Shown here in pieces: positions 1-9,452 of a stretch of DNA of 46,816 nt (positions are counted from its first letter, which is position 1; the number at the start of each line of letters is the position of its first letter). Source of the DNA: Carboxylicivirga sediminis. Its GTDB lineage: Bacteria > Bacteroidota > Bacteroidia > Bacteroidales > Marinilabiliaceae. Where the stretch lies: positions 1 through 46,816 of the forward strand of contig NZ_JAGTAR010000042.1 of the NCBI RefSeq assembly GCF_018156225.1, written 5' to 3'. Position numbers and translations under genes: made by a program. The notes under the pieces are model-generated. The model was not told the origin of the DNA and made no database searches. It was given only the letters and a program-made list of their open reading frames with translations.

Positions 1-39
1 CCCCGCCGTGACTAACAACCCTTGTTGTTTTTGCGGCTG

Positions 40-72
40 CAAAGATAAAGGTTTTTATTTTTAATATCCAAA
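40..72 (-). promoter_or_regulatory. Promoter reading off the left edge
   Basis: On the minus strand TATCTTTG (positions 47-40) matches the Bacteroidota -7 consensus TAnnTTTG, and a TTTG (72-69) lies 21 bases upstream as a -33 element. It would start transcription near position 33, toward a gene outside the window. The transcribed gene is not visible, so this rests on motif match alone. Confidence 0.55.
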
Positions 73-406
73 ACTATTTTTGAAAAACTTTTAGCTTTTT
101 TTTGAGTCAGGAAAACTAAGATATTACCTCTTATCCTCCTTGTCAAGACTACGCCCTTTTTTACCTCTCAATACGTATCAATAAAAGCCTGCAGCCCCTA
201 TCAATCCTGCTTTTCATGACAACCGTTGTTCTCAAAAGCGGGTGCAAAATAAGAGAGTATTTTTTTATTATCCAAATGGAAAATCGAGAAAAATGATGGC
301 GCACGTGAGGCATTGATAGCTTAGAGGCTGAATGGGTGAGAGTTGGAGAGGGAGATTTTTTTTGAGAAAAACAACATACCGCAAATATGGATTCTTTGAT
401 GAGTAG
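73..406. other. Intergenic stretch, no gene seen
   Basis: AT-rich intergenic DNA between the left-edge promoter and the end of the cyclophilin gene. I see no convincing ORF, RNA gene or strong hairpin in it. Confidence 0.5.
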
Positions 407-973
407 TTATAACTGATGCATATTGTATATGACTACCTGCTCATCTAACAATTGATCTGTATTGCTCAATGCCCAGATTTTTCTTACAACATCCATTCCT
501 TTTATTACTTTACCAAATGCCGCAAACCCTTCCCCATCAGAATTCCTCTTACCACCATAATCCAACTCCGGCTGATTGCCAATGCAAATAAAAAATTCAG
601 AAGATGCACTTCCCGGCTCCAGTCGAGCCATACTTATAGTACCATCTTCGTGCAACACGCCTGTTTGGTTCGTCGATTCATGTAATATACTTTTTAACAC
701 CAAAGGATGTTCTTCTTCAAACAGTCCGCCTTGAATAACATCTATCTTAACCTCAACACCTTCCTGATTATCCTTATTTACAACTCTATAAAAACCCGCA
801 CTATCATATCTTCCATCATTTACATACTTCAAAAAATTATTTGTTGTGACCGGCGCTTTATCTTGATATATTTCAATTAGAATATCACCCAACTCTGTCT
901 CTACAACCACCCTAGGATTTTCCTTACAACCCAACAATAACAGCAACAGACTTATTGATAAAAAATATTTCAT
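407..973 (-). CDS. Cyclophilin-type peptidyl-prolyl isomerase lipoprotein
   Basis: A 188-residue cyclophilin that should catalyse cis-trans isomerisation of proline bonds in exported proteins. Residues 1-16 form a lipoprotein signal ending in LLGC, so Cys16 is likely lipidated and the enzyme membrane-anchored in the periplasm. Cyclophilin signatures are visible: FYRVV (catalytic Arg), IQGG, SMAR, SSEFFICIGN and GFAAFGKVI. Its start overlaps the stop of the upstream lipoprotein gene by four bases (ATGA), so the two are probably translationally coupled and it is the last gene of the sigma-factor unit. The linkage suggests an envelope-folding job within an envelope stress response; that role is inferred. 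Confidence 0.9.
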   Translation of the reverse strand: MKYFLSISLLLLLLGCKENPRVVVETELGDILIEIYQDKAPVTTNNFLKYVNDGRYDSAGFYRVVNKDNQEGVEVKIDVIQGGLFEEEHPLVLKSILHESTNQTGVLHEDGTISMARLEPGSASSEFFICIGNQPELDYGGKRNSDGEGFAAFGKVIKGMDVVRKIWALSNTDQLLDEQVVIYNMHQL

Positions 974-2001
974 GCTCTTCTTTTAACTATAAACGATACT
1001 ACCAAGATAATAAACAGCACTGCAATTATAATAAAAGCCCAATAATTAATGGTACGGTATTCAAGAGTAAGGGTATAATCTTTATATAGAAAGCTGCCAC
1101 GACAAAAACTCCATTTAGCGCTATTATTGTCTATACTATTGGCATTGGTTGCGAATAATAAGCCCGGAATTTCAATCTCAGCGCTATAATCGTTATCATC
1201 CAGCATTATAACTTCATCATCAATCTGCTTTTCAAAGTGCTCAAAATAGCCATCAGCATAGGCTTCACTTAACCAGGTTGCATTCATTTGCTGATCAGTT
1301 AACTGGCAAATTTCAACCAGCTCGGGACCATCATCAACAGACGATTTAAACAGTTGTAGAACGAACAGCGAATCAGATTCCGTTAAACCTTCTTTTTGCG
1401 ATTGATGAGCCAATTCATCAGTAAGTTGAACAAACTCAATCCCTAAAGTGCTTGTCAGATAATCCCAAAATTTCTCTTCACCTTGCTCTTCGAAAGCTTC
1501 AACATCAGCTTCACTCATGTTTTGAACAATAGATGTATCATCTTCGAAGAAGTATGCATATTCATCACTACTCAGATAATCATCAACAGACAAATGTTTA
1601 AACGGAAACCGTTGTTTAAATGTCTCGCTATACTTGTGAAAGGTGAAAAAGCCTCTGAATTTACTATTTATACTGAGCGAGATATTATCCTTGTATACGG
1701 AATCATTTTCAGGCACAAGGTCTTTATTCACCGCTGTAACATTCAGAAAAGTCTTCTCTACAATTACGACGAACAAGGTATCCTCGCTATTTTTATCTAT
1801 TTTCTTATCATAACTCACACTCCATCCATCATTAATATCAAAGGAAAAGGGATTGGAATATATTTTTGAAGAATCACCTTCTGCTACAATTCGTTTAAAA
1901 ATGGTCCCATCATCATTTATTCGTGTATAATAATGATACCTTAAATCTTTGCAAGCCGATACAATAAGCACCAGCGCAATCAATAATATTTTTGTTTTCA
2001 T
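970..2001 (-). CDS. Lipoprotein with C-terminal membrane anchor, unknown function
   Basis: I do not recognise this 343-residue protein. It starts with a lipoprotein signal (IVSACKD, Cys17), then a long soluble region rich in acidic residues, and ends in one hydrophobic helix (about residues 318-338) followed by KRRA, which would place the tail in the cytoplasm. It sits six bases after the anti-sigma-like gene and overlaps the cyclophilin start, so it belongs to the same operon. The layout suggests a periplasmic sensor or partner of the anti-sigma protein, which is inference only. Confidence 0.7.
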   Translation of the reverse strand: MKTKILLIALVLIVSACKDLRYHYYTRINDDGTIFKRIVAEGDSSKIYSNPFSFDINDGWSVSYDKKIDKNSEDTLFVVIVEKTFLNVTAVNKDLVPENDSVYKDNISLSINSKFRGFFTFHKYSETFKQRFPFKHLSVDDYLSSDEYAYFFEDDTSIVQNMSEADVEAFEEQGEEKFWDYLTSTLGIEFVQLTDELAHQSQKEGLTESDSLFVLQLFKSSVDDGPELVEICQLTDQQMNATWLSEAYADGYFEHFEKQIDDEVIMLDDNDYSAEIEIPGLLFATNANSIDNNSAKWSFCRGSFLYKDYTLTLEYRTINYWAFIIIAVLFIILVVSFIVKRRA

Positions 2002-2007
2002 AGCGCA

Positions 2008-2559
2008 CTAGTTATTGGTTATCCAGTTACACACATCATATTCTTTTCTTAATTGCCAGGCTGTTAACTGCACTGTTTCGCCAGACTGAAAAGCGGCATA
2101 GTCTGATGGATAAAATTGTTCCATGTATACAAGCACCCTTTCCAGCATTACAAACAACTCGGCATTTTCGTTTTTGATCTGCTTCAGGTGAACCTTACTA
2201 AGAGCTACACCCTTATTACTAAATGGCAGTGATTCTGAGCTGGCTAATAATGTCATTATTTCATTAACCGCCTGCTTACACGACCCAGATGAAGGTTGCA
2301 CCAACTGATTGCCGTTTATTTGCTGCTCAACCAGCCACCTTTGCTCTCTGGTATCTACTTCCATCCAAATATATGTACCCAAACTTAGCAATAGGACTAT
2401 AGAAGCTGCTACCCTAAGTACTTGTATCAGTCTGTTGCTGTTGTTGCGAGGTTGGTCAATCTTCTGCAATAATCTTTGTTTAAAGATGTCCTCATCCGAC
2501 ATCCTCAAGTCTGTCCTTTTCACATCCTCAACAAATCGCTTATAAACATCCTTTTCCAT
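2008..2559 (-). CDS. Putative anti-sigma factor, single-pass membrane protein
   Basis: A 183-residue protein with a charged N-terminal part of about 40 residues, one transmembrane helix near residues 46-66 (VLRVAASIVLLLSLGTYIW) and an extracytoplasmic C-terminal half. This is the usual layout of anti-sigma factors paired with ECF sigma factors. It begins three bases after the sigma-factor stop. No zinc-binding HxxxCxxC motif is visible in the N-terminal region, so it would be a non-ZAS type. The call rests on position and topology rather than on a recognised domain. Confidence 0.6.
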   Translation of the reverse strand: MEKDVYKRFVEDVKRTDLRMSDEDIFKQRLLQKIDQPRNNSNRLIQVLRVAASIVLLLSLGTYIWMEVDTREQRWLVEQQINGNQLVQPSSGSCKQAVNEIMTLLASSESLPFSNKGVALSKVHLKQIKNENAELFVMLERVLVYMEQFYPSDYAAFQSGETVQLTAWQLRKEYDVCNWITNN

Positions 2560-2562
2560 TAT

Positions 2563-3099
2563 CTATCCTGTTACATGTTTCATAAGGCGGTCCCTGATAA
2601 GCTTACGCGCTACATACAAATTGTCTTTAATCTGCTTAGCCGATAAACCAGTAATCTGCCTTACCTCATCTACTTCCAACTCTTCCACATCACGGAGCAC
2701 GAATACCACTTTTTGTAAAGGTGATAAGTTTTTAGTAGCCTTTAGAATTAACTCACCAACTTCTTTATTTGCTAATTGATAATACGCATCCTCACAATAT
2801 TTCGACACAACTCCATCGTCCACTGGTATGTGATGTTTCCTCTTTCGCAAGGAACTAATCGCCTGACGAGTTGCAATAGTATACAGCCAGGTTGTAAATT
2901 TTGACTTCCCGGCATCGTATTGGCTCAACTTCTGCCACACTACAATAAATGTATCCTGCAAAATATCTTTTGATTCCTCCTCATTGTTAATGATACGGAA
3001 AACTAATTGATACAAATAACTGGTATACTTATCTATCAGCTGTGCAAAGGCCAACTTATTTCCCTGCTTACTACTATTTATTAATTGTTCTTCAGTCAT
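2563..3099 (-). CDS. ECF-type RNA polymerase sigma factor
   Basis: A 178-residue sigma factor with the two expected domains. Region 2 (about residues 15-85) contains the conserved stretch around EESKDILQDTFIVVW and FTTWLYTIATR. Region 4 (about 120-170) contains LSPLQKVVFVLRDVEEL and a helix-turn-helix. The reading frame can be opened one codon earlier at a TTG, but the ATG at 3099 is preferred. It heads a four-gene unit with the anti-sigma-like protein, the lipoprotein and the cyclophilin. Such factors usually activate their own operon; the upstream region holds repeated TGTTCG/CGAACA half-sites. Confidence 0.88.
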   Translation of the reverse strand: MTEEQLINSSKQGNKLAFAQLIDKYTSYLYQLVFRIINNEEESKDILQDTFIVVWQKLSQYDAGKSKFTTWLYTIATRQAISSLRKRKHHIPVDDGVVSKYCEDAYYQLANKEVGELILKATKNLSPLQKVVFVLRDVEELEVDEVRQITGLSAKQIKDNLYVARKLIRDRLMKHVTG

Positions 3100-3185
3100 C
3101 AAACATATTCAATGTTTACATATGATACGCAAAGACGGCATTGCGGTCGAATAAAAACGTGCATCACCATTAAAAACAATCGATT

Positions 3186-3282
3186 TGTTCGAAAACGCAC
3201 ACCTCGAACACTGTAACCGATTAGGACCCTCAATCGTCCTATTTGTAAAGCCTAACAAAAATCATGTGTTCGAAACCGAACA
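3186..3282. promoter_or_regulatory. Four TGTTCG/CGAACA half-sites in a divergent promoter region
   Basis: The 331-base gap between the sigma factor and the efflux ATPase carries two inverted repeats of the same hexamer: TGTTCG-N13-CGAACA at 3186-3210 and TGTTCG-N4-CGAACA at 3267-3282. Four copies of one hexamer in under 100 bases are unlikely by chance, so they may be operators for one or both divergent units. No regulator gene lies next to them except the sigma factor itself. Confidence 0.5.
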
Positions 3283-3430
3283 AAATTAAAGTAAATCTAA
3301 GGTTAAAATAGGTGTAAACCAAAAAACAACAGCCATAACACACTGAATAAGTGAACTTTTAAACGTGTGGCACATCCATTGCTATTATGTATTGAACCCG
3401 TTAGAATCTATATATCTAAGAAAAAACATT

Positions 3431-4177
3431 ATGAGCCAAAGCATTATTAGAGTGAATCAACTTCACAAATCTTATATCACAGGCAGCAACTCTCTTCACG
3501 TACTTAAGGGGCTTGACATTGACATTCAGGAAGGCGAGATGGTTTCTATCATGGGATCTTCCGGTTCAGGTAAATCAACTCTACTCAACATTCTGGGCAT
3601 ACTCGATAATTATGATGCTGGTGAGTATTACCTCAATGATATTCTTATTCAGCAAATGAATGAACGAAAGGCTGCAGCGTTTCGCAACAAGTATATTGGC
3701 TTTATCTTTCAATCATTCAACCTTATTTCGTTTAAAAATGCAATGGAGAATGTTGCACTCCCCTTATACTACCAAGGCGTTAGTCGGAAAAAGCGCAATG
3801 CCAAAGCTCTTGAGTTACTCGATCGGCTGGGCTTGAAAGAGTGGTGGAACCATTTACCCAGCGAACTGTCCGGTGGACAGAAACAGCGCATTGCCATTGC
3901 TCGATCATTAATATCTTCCCCCAAAGTCATCCTTGCCGATGAGCCAACCGGTGCCTTAGACACACAAACATCCTATGAAGTGATGGACATCCTGAAAGAA
4001 GTGAATGCTTCGGGAATCACCGTTATTATAGTAACGCACGAAAACGACATTGCAGATATGACCCAACGTGTCATTCGTCTGAAAGATGGTATTATTGAAT
4101 CCAATAGCACTAATCATCAAGGCACATCAGCCGACAACAGTCAAATTTTCACCTCGCACAAGTCTGTATTATCATGA
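3431..4177 (+). CDS. MacB/LolD-type ABC transporter ATPase
   Basis: A 248-residue ATPase that should power the two FtsX-type permeases downstream. Walker A (GSSGSGKS), Q-loop (FQSFN), signature LSGGQ and Walker B followed by the catalytic Glu (VILADEPTG) are intact, as is the H-loop (VTHE). The frame is open further upstream to a GTG at 3365, but the ATG at 3431 starts the usual family N-terminus (MSQSIIRV), so it is chosen. The stop overlaps the next ATG by four bases, which ties ATPase and permease together. Confidence 0.92.
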   Translation: MSQSIIRVNQLHKSYITGSNSLHVLKGLDIDIQEGEMVSIMGSSGSGKSTLLNILGILDNYDAGEYYLNDILIQQMNERKAAAFRNKYIGFIFQSFNLISFKNAMENVALPLYYQGVSRKKRNAKALELLDRLGLKEWWNHLPSELSGGQKQRIAIARSLISSPKVILADEPTGALDTQTSYEVMDILKEVNASGITVIIVTHENDIADMTQRVIRLKDGIIESNSTNHQGTSADNSQIFTSHKSVLS

Positions 4178-5424
4178 TTGATTATTTACAGGAAATATTT
4201 TCCACACTTAAGCAGAACAAGCTTCGAGCCATCATGACAGGCTTTAGTGTAGCCTGGGGTATATTCATGCTCATCATACTGTTGGGCTCGGGTAAAGGAC
4301 TTGAAAATGGCATGGAATTTAATTTCAGAGGCACATCTAAAAATGCTTTATGGATTTGGAGTCGCCGGACACAAGTCGCTCATGATGGACTTAAAGCAGG
4401 GCGCCGCATTAACTTCACGGTAGCCGATGGCGAAATGCTAAAGCGCAAGTTTGAAGATGACATGGATAACTTCTCAGGCCGCTTTCATCTTTGGGGTGAC
4501 TTTGGAGTAACTTACAAAAATGAATATGGCGACTTCCGCATTGAAGGCGTTATGCCGGAGTTTAAGAAGATTCAATTAGTTGACATCCAGCAAGGCCGAT
4601 ACATTAACGAAATAGATGTCAAGCAATTCAGAAAATCAGTTATTATTTCGGAACCGGTACAAAAACATCTTTTTAAGGATGAAGATCCCATGGGCAAATA
4701 CATCCGGATAAGTGGAGTGCCTTTTATGGTGGTAGGAACATTTGTTGATCCGGAAGACAAAGACCGAAAACAGTTGTATATGCCGCTTACAACAACCCAG
4801 CGAGTGTTTAATGGCAACAACCGCCTGACAGAGATGGCCATATCAACCAATGCCACATCGGTTGCTGAAAACAAACGAATAGAAGATGAAGTAAGAAATA
4901 CGCTGATGGAACGTCATCGGGTGGCACCAGATGACCAGCAGGCCATTGGTATTTGGAATACCCTGGAAAGTTTTAAACAGGCACAAGGCGTTTTTGCCGG
5001 CATCCGCATGTTTGTTTGGGTTATTGGAATTATGACCATTATAGCAGGTATTGTTGGAGTCAGCAACATTATGATCATCCTGGTAAAAGAACGAACAAAA
5101 GAAATTGGTATTCGCAAAGCTATTGGCGCTTCTCCTTTTTCAATCATCAGGCTGGTATTATCTGAATCTGTTTTGATAACTGCCCTGGCAGGATTCTTTG
5201 GATTGGTGGCCGGCATGGGATTATTGGCTGGTGTTTCAGCCATCCTGCAACAGATAGCCACACAGAATCAGGATGTACAAAGAGCCTTTTTCAACCCTTC
5301 AGCCGATTTAGGCGTGGCACTATGGGCTTTAGCCATATTAGTGACAGCCGGATTGATAGCCGGTTACATCCCGGCCCGTAAAGCATCTGCTATACGACCA
5401 ATTGAAGCATTACACGACGAATAA
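4174..5424 (+). CDS. MacB-like ABC permease (FtsX family), first copy
   Basis: A 416-residue inner-membrane permease. It has an N-terminal transmembrane helix (about residues 19-40), a large periplasmic MacB core domain (about 45-270) and three C-terminal helices forming the FtsX domain, with the conserved stretch VKERTKEIGIRKAIGA. It is a paralogue of the next gene, with a similar N-terminal pattern (LQEIFSTLKQNKLRA versus WQEIFNAIKKNKLRS). The pair may form a heterodimer with one ATPase, in contrast to homodimeric MacB. Confidence 0.9.
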   Translation: MIDYLQEIFSTLKQNKLRAIMTGFSVAWGIFMLIILLGSGKGLENGMEFNFRGTSKNALWIWSRRTQVAHDGLKAGRRINFTVADGEMLKRKFEDDMDNFSGRFHLWGDFGVTYKNEYGDFRIEGVMPEFKKIQLVDIQQGRYINEIDVKQFRKSVIISEPVQKHLFKDEDPMGKYIRISGVPFMVVGTFVDPEDKDRKQLYMPLTTTQRVFNGNNRLTEMAISTNATSVAENKRIEDEVRNTLMERHRVAPDDQQAIGIWNTLESFKQAQGVFAGIRMFVWVIGIMTIIAGIVGVSNIMIILVKERTKEIGIRKAIGASPFSIIRLVLSESVLITALAGFFGLVAGMGLLAGVSAILQQIATQNQDVQRAFFNPSADLGVALWALAILVTAGLIAGYIPARKASAIRPIEALHDE

Positions 5425-5446
5425 ATCTAACCCAAAGTCTAAAGCT

Positions 5447-6727
5447 ATGTTTGATAAAGATAGGTGGCAGGAAATATTTAATGCTATCAAAAAAAATAAA
5501 CTAAGAAGTGTTCTGACAGCCTTTGGTGTGTTTTGGGCCATCTTCATGCTCATTGTTATGACCGGCTCAGGCAATGGCCTCAAGAACGGTGTATATGAGG
5601 GTGTTAAAGACTTTGCTACAAACAGCGGTTTTATGTGGGCCGAGAACACTACTATTGCCTACGAAGGTTTTAAACGCGGGCGTCACTGGCAAATCAATAA
5701 TGATGATATTGAAGCCATCAGAGATCAGGTACCAGAGGTAGAAGTAATTTCACCCCGATTGAATGGCTGGAACCTGCGTAGTGGTGAAAACATTGTGAGA
5801 GGCAAACGCTCTGGCGCATTTAATGTGATGGGTGACTACCCCAGCTATCGGGAGATAGACCCCTGCAGCATGCCTTATGGCCGTTACATTAACGATGAGG
5901 ACATTAAACTGAAACGCAAAGTCTGCATCATTGGCGAAAAAGTTTATGAAGTAATGTTCGATGAAGGCGAAGATCCGGTTGGGGAATACCTGCGCGTTAA
6001 TGGTGTGTATTTCATGGTGGTTGGCGTTTTTAAATCAAATAATCCAAAGATAAACATTGGAAGCAACAAAAAGGAAACTGTCTACCTGCCCTTTACTGCC
6101 ATGCAACAAACCTTTAATTATGGCGACCAGGTGCATTACTTTGGATTAATTGCCAAGAAAGGCGTTAAGGTACAAACAGTGATCGACAAAATTTCACCAA
6201 TCCTGCAGAGCAACCACAAACTTTCGCCCGACGACAAGGAAGCTATTGGCAAGTTTGATCTGGAGAACCAGATCAAAACCATGAACTTCATTTTCCTGGG
6301 CATTGACATCCTTATATGGGTAGTTGGAATTGGGACTTTAATTGCCGGAGCAGTTGGTATCAGTAATATTATGCTGGTCATCGTTAAAGAGCGAACCAAA
6401 GAAATTGGCATTCAACGCGCTATTGGGGCCCGCCCTGCAATGATTGTGGGCCAGTTATTAACCGAGTCTGTATTCCTGACCACCATCGCCGGCTTTATCG
6501 GCCTCGCATTTGGCACAGTTGTATTGTACTTGGTAGATATGGCGGTTGACGCCTCTAGGGCAGCTGGCAATGTGGAAGATGAAACATTCTTCCTAAACCC
6601 CGAAGTTGGATTACCACTGGCCATTGCAGCACTCATGATGCTCATCTTGGTAGGTTTAATAGCCGGACTCATACCAGCTATGAAAGCCATTAAGATTAAA
6701 CCAATTGAAGCCTTAAGACACGAATAA
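5447..6727 (+). CDS. MacB-like ABC permease (FtsX family), second copy
   Basis: A 426-residue permease with the same architecture as its upstream neighbour: N-terminal helix, periplasmic MacB core and three C-terminal helices, with VKERTKEIGIQRAIGARP. The frame also opens at 5402, inside the preceding gene, but MFDKDRWQEIF at 5447 aligns with the start of the paralogue and leaves a 22-base gap, so that start is preferred. Divergence between the two copies suggests they are kept as different subunits. Confidence 0.9.
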   Translation: MFDKDRWQEIFNAIKKNKLRSVLTAFGVFWAIFMLIVMTGSGNGLKNGVYEGVKDFATNSGFMWAENTTIAYEGFKRGRHWQINNDDIEAIRDQVPEVEVISPRLNGWNLRSGENIVRGKRSGAFNVMGDYPSYREIDPCSMPYGRYINDEDIKLKRKVCIIGEKVYEVMFDEGEDPVGEYLRVNGVYFMVVGVFKSNNPKINIGSNKKETVYLPFTAMQQTFNYGDQVHYFGLIAKKGVKVQTVIDKISPILQSNHKLSPDDKEAIGKFDLENQIKTMNFIFLGIDILIWVVGIGTLIAGAVGISNIMLVIVKERTKEIGIQRAIGARPAMIVGQLLTESVFLTTIAGFIGLAFGTVVLYLVDMAVDASRAAGNVEDETFFLNPEVGLPLAIAALMMLILVGLIAGLIPAMKAIKIKPIEALRHE

Positions 6728-6767
6728 AAAATTTGAACATACTAGAAACTATAAAAAATCTAAACTC

Positions 6768-7850
6768 ATGAAGAAGGTATTAAAAATATTAGGTAGCGTT
6801 GTTTTTATCGCATTATTTGCCTGGGTGGTATTTTACTTATACAATCAGTCGAAAAAAGATCCTGTAGTTTACGAAACTGAGACGGCAGAAGTTACCAACA
6901 TTATCAAGAAAACAGTTGCTACTGGTTCCGTCGTACCCAGGAAAGAGATTGAGATCAAACCTCAGGAGTCGGGCATCATCACCGAAATATTTGTTGAAGC
7001 AGGTGATGAAGTAAAGAAAGGCGACCTGATTGCTAAGGTGCAAATTATTCCCGAAATGATTCAGGTGAACAATGCAGAAGCGCAATTAAAAAGAGCCGAA
7101 ATCAGCTTCAAGAATGCTAAAGTTGAATTCAATCGCAAAAAGGAGTTATTCGATACTGGCGTTATTCCTGAATCTGAATTCCTGGAAGAACAATTACGAT
7201 TTGAGACAGCTGAAGCGGATAAACTGGCTGCCGAAAACAATTTACAACTGATTAAGGAGGGTGTAACGAGCAACTCGAAGAACCAAACCAATACCTTAAT
7301 TCGTTCTACCATCACTGGTATGGTGCTGGATGTACCTATTAAAGAAGGTAATTCGGTGATTAAAAGTAACACCTTCAACGATGGAACAACCATTGCTGTT
7401 GTAGCCGATATGGGCAAAATGGTATTTGAAGGTAAGGTAGACGAAACTGAGGTTGGCAAGATTAAGCAAGGCATGGCGCTATTGCTGTCTATTGGGGCCA
7501 TCGAAGATGAGAATTACGATGCTTTTCTGGAATCTATTGCTCCGAAAGGTGTGGAAGAAAACGGCGCTATTCAGTTTGAGATTAAGGCGGCCGTTAAATT
7601 AAAGGAAGGCCAGTTCATCAGAGCCGGCTACAGTGCCACTGCTGATATTGTGCTTGACCGCAGAGATAGCGTTTTAGCCATCAAAGAAAAACTAATCACG
7701 TTTAGCAACGACTCAGCATTTGTAGAGATAGAAACTGGGGAACAACTGTTTGAAAAGCGCCTGGTGACAACCGGCCTATCGGATGGTATCAAAATCGAAA
7801 TCACCGAAGGACTGTCAAAAGAGGATAAAATTAAGATTCCTAAAAGCTAA
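6768..7850 (+). CDS. HlyD/MacA-type periplasmic adaptor, first copy
   Basis: A 360-residue membrane-fusion protein linking the permeases to the outer-membrane channel. One N-terminal helix (about residues 5-25) anchors it. A lipoyl-like half-motif follows (IKPQESGIITEIFVEAGDEV), then a helical hairpin (about 90-160), the second lipoyl half (STITGMVLDVPIKEG) and beta-barrel domains. It follows the second permease by 40 bases, in the same operon. The order permease, adaptor, TolC fits a complete tripartite MacAB-TolC-like pump or lipoprotein/peptide exporter; the substrate cannot be read from sequence. Confidence 0.88.
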   Translation: MKKVLKILGSVVFIALFAWVVFYLYNQSKKDPVVYETETAEVTNIIKKTVATGSVVPRKEIEIKPQESGIITEIFVEAGDEVKKGDLIAKVQIIPEMIQVNNAEAQLKRAEISFKNAKVEFNRKKELFDTGVIPESEFLEEQLRFETAEADKLAAENNLQLIKEGVTSNSKNQTNTLIRSTITGMVLDVPIKEGNSVIKSNTFNDGTTIAVVADMGKMVFEGKVDETEVGKIKQGMALLLSIGAIEDENYDAFLESIAPKGVEENGAIQFEIKAAVKLKEGQFIRAGYSATADIVLDRRDSVLAIKEKLITFSNDSAFVEIETGEQLFEKRLVTTGLSDGIKIEITEGLSKEDKIKIPKS

Positions 7851-7942
7851 TTGAATAATAATTGATATTTTTATTAACAATTTAGTTCTAATTTTTACCT
7901 GAAGAGAAACAATTAGGCTCACACCCTATAAAAGAATTATCT

Positions 7943-9310
7943 ATGATACGGAAATCTATTATTGCACTTGCCTGCATACTGTTTGCTTTGCCCAATATAA
8001 AAGCACAAGATAGCCTGAAGCAGGTTTGGGGCGAGAATAAAAAGCAATGGTCGTTGCTGGAATGCATCAACTACGCGCATGAAAATAATATCACTATACA
8101 GCGTCAGGCCATCAATACCGAATACCAGGAGAATCAGTTAAAGCAAAGTAAACTCAACCGCTTACCTGATTTAAATGCCAATAGTGATGGGTCTGTTAGC
8201 TTTGGTTATACCTGGGTGCAACAGGAAGCTACGAATGTTGATCAGGATCTACGTTCGTTTGGCATTAGCGCCAGTAGTAGCATGAATGTTTTTAGTGGTT
8301 TTACCAATAACAATACCATCAAACGAAATCAGGTTGACTTATTGGCCGCCATTGAAGATATGCAAAAAACAAAGAATGACATTGGCCTCCAAATAACTGG
8401 TCATTATCTGCAGATACTTTTTAACAAAGAGCTTCTTAACGTAGCGAAAGAGCAATATGAAACCAGTAAGCTACAAGCTGAAAGAACAAAAAAACTGGTT
8501 GATGCAGGCAGTCAGGCAATGGGCAGCTACCTGGAAATTAAATCGCAGGCGGCCAAGGAAGCATTGAATGTTACCCAGCAAGAAAATAACCTGGCCCTTT
8601 CATTACTGAATCTGGCACAACTGCTTGATCTGGAAAGACCTGTTGAGTTTGATATTCAAATACCTGTACTACCGGAACTAACTGTTTTTACACCTGAACC
8701 ACCAACGGATATTTACATGACAGCACTTGGCATTATGCCTGAAATAAAAAGTGCCACCTACAATACCGAAAGTAAGGAATATGACTTAAAAATTGCCAAA
8801 GGCAATTACTATCCAACTCTGGGATTAGGTGCTGGCATGTCAACCAATGCCAACTGGTTGGTGGGCGATCCTTATGACTCTAATCGTTCGCTAAACGAAC
8901 AGTTTAAGACCAATCGCAACACATACATTGGTGCCCGTTTAAACATTCCTATCTTCAACCGCTTACAAACCCGTAATAATGTGGCTAACGCCAAACTTGG
9001 AGTAGCAGATGCCCAGTTTCAACTTAAGCAAGAAAAACTTAACCTGCGTAAGAACATTCAGCAGGCCTATGCCGATGCAATGGCAGCCTACAATAAGTTC
9101 TTATCTAGTCAGGAAGCTGTCAACTCCTTTGCTGAATCATTCAGATACACCGAAAAGAAATTTAATGTTGGATTAGTGAATTCGGTGGACTATAATGTGG
9201 CGAAAACAGATTATACCAGGGCCCAGTCGGATTTATTACAATCAAAATACGAATACATTTTGCGTACAAAGATCCTTGATTTCTATAAAGGAATTCCTAT
9301 CGAACTATAG
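7943..9310 (+). CDS. TolC family outer-membrane efflux protein
   Basis: A 455-residue protein with a signal peptide cut near residue 21 (NIKAQDS). It carries two long helical regions typical of the outer-membrane efflux fold, around 120-215 and 330-430, with repeated LxxAxxxY-type patterns. It should form the outer-membrane channel for the adjacent ABC pump. The gene ends 30 bases before a strong hairpin, so the second adaptor downstream is probably transcribed from its own promoter or by read-through. Confidence 0.9.
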   Translation: MIRKSIIALACILFALPNIKAQDSLKQVWGENKKQWSLLECINYAHENNITIQRQAINTEYQENQLKQSKLNRLPDLNANSDGSVSFGYTWVQQEATNVDQDLRSFGISASSSMNVFSGFTNNNTIKRNQVDLLAAIEDMQKTKNDIGLQITGHYLQILFNKELLNVAKEQYETSKLQAERTKKLVDAGSQAMGSYLEIKSQAAKEALNVTQQENNLALSLLNLAQLLDLERPVEFDIQIPVLPELTVFTPEPPTDIYMTALGIMPEIKSATYNTESKEYDLKIAKGNYYPTLGLGAGMSTNANWLVGDPYDSNRSLNEQFKTNRNTYIGARLNIPIFNRLQTRNNVANAKLGVADAQFQLKQEKLNLRKNIQQAYADAMAAYNKFLSSQEAVNSFAESFRYTEKKFNVGLVNSVDYNVAKTDYTRAQSDLLQSKYEYILRTKILDFYKGIPIEL

Positions 9311-9340
9311 ATTCATAATACCCTTTTTACCCTTTATTTT

Positions 9341-9377
9341 AAAACACCGGATAGTTGCCAGCATTATCCGGTGTTTT
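9341..9377 (+). terminator. Hairpin after the TolC gene
   Basis: AAAACACCGGATA pairs perfectly with TATCCGGTGTTTT (13 bp stem, 11-base loop). The stem ends in T residues, consistent with an intrinsic terminator. Confidence 0.75.
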
Positions 9378-9452
9378 AGTATAAGAATTCCTTTTGTTAA
9401 TGGCCGCTTTTTTATTTTGAATGATTAAATTAGCCGATAAATTACTGAACCT

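Noticed and set aside
3100-3107. TATGTTTG on the minus strand as the sigma-factor promoter
   Set aside because: It overlaps the start codon, so transcription would begin inside the gene.
3365-3430. Upstream GTG extension of the efflux ATPase
   Set aside because: The extra 22 residues do not resemble the family N-terminus, which begins at the ATG at 3431.
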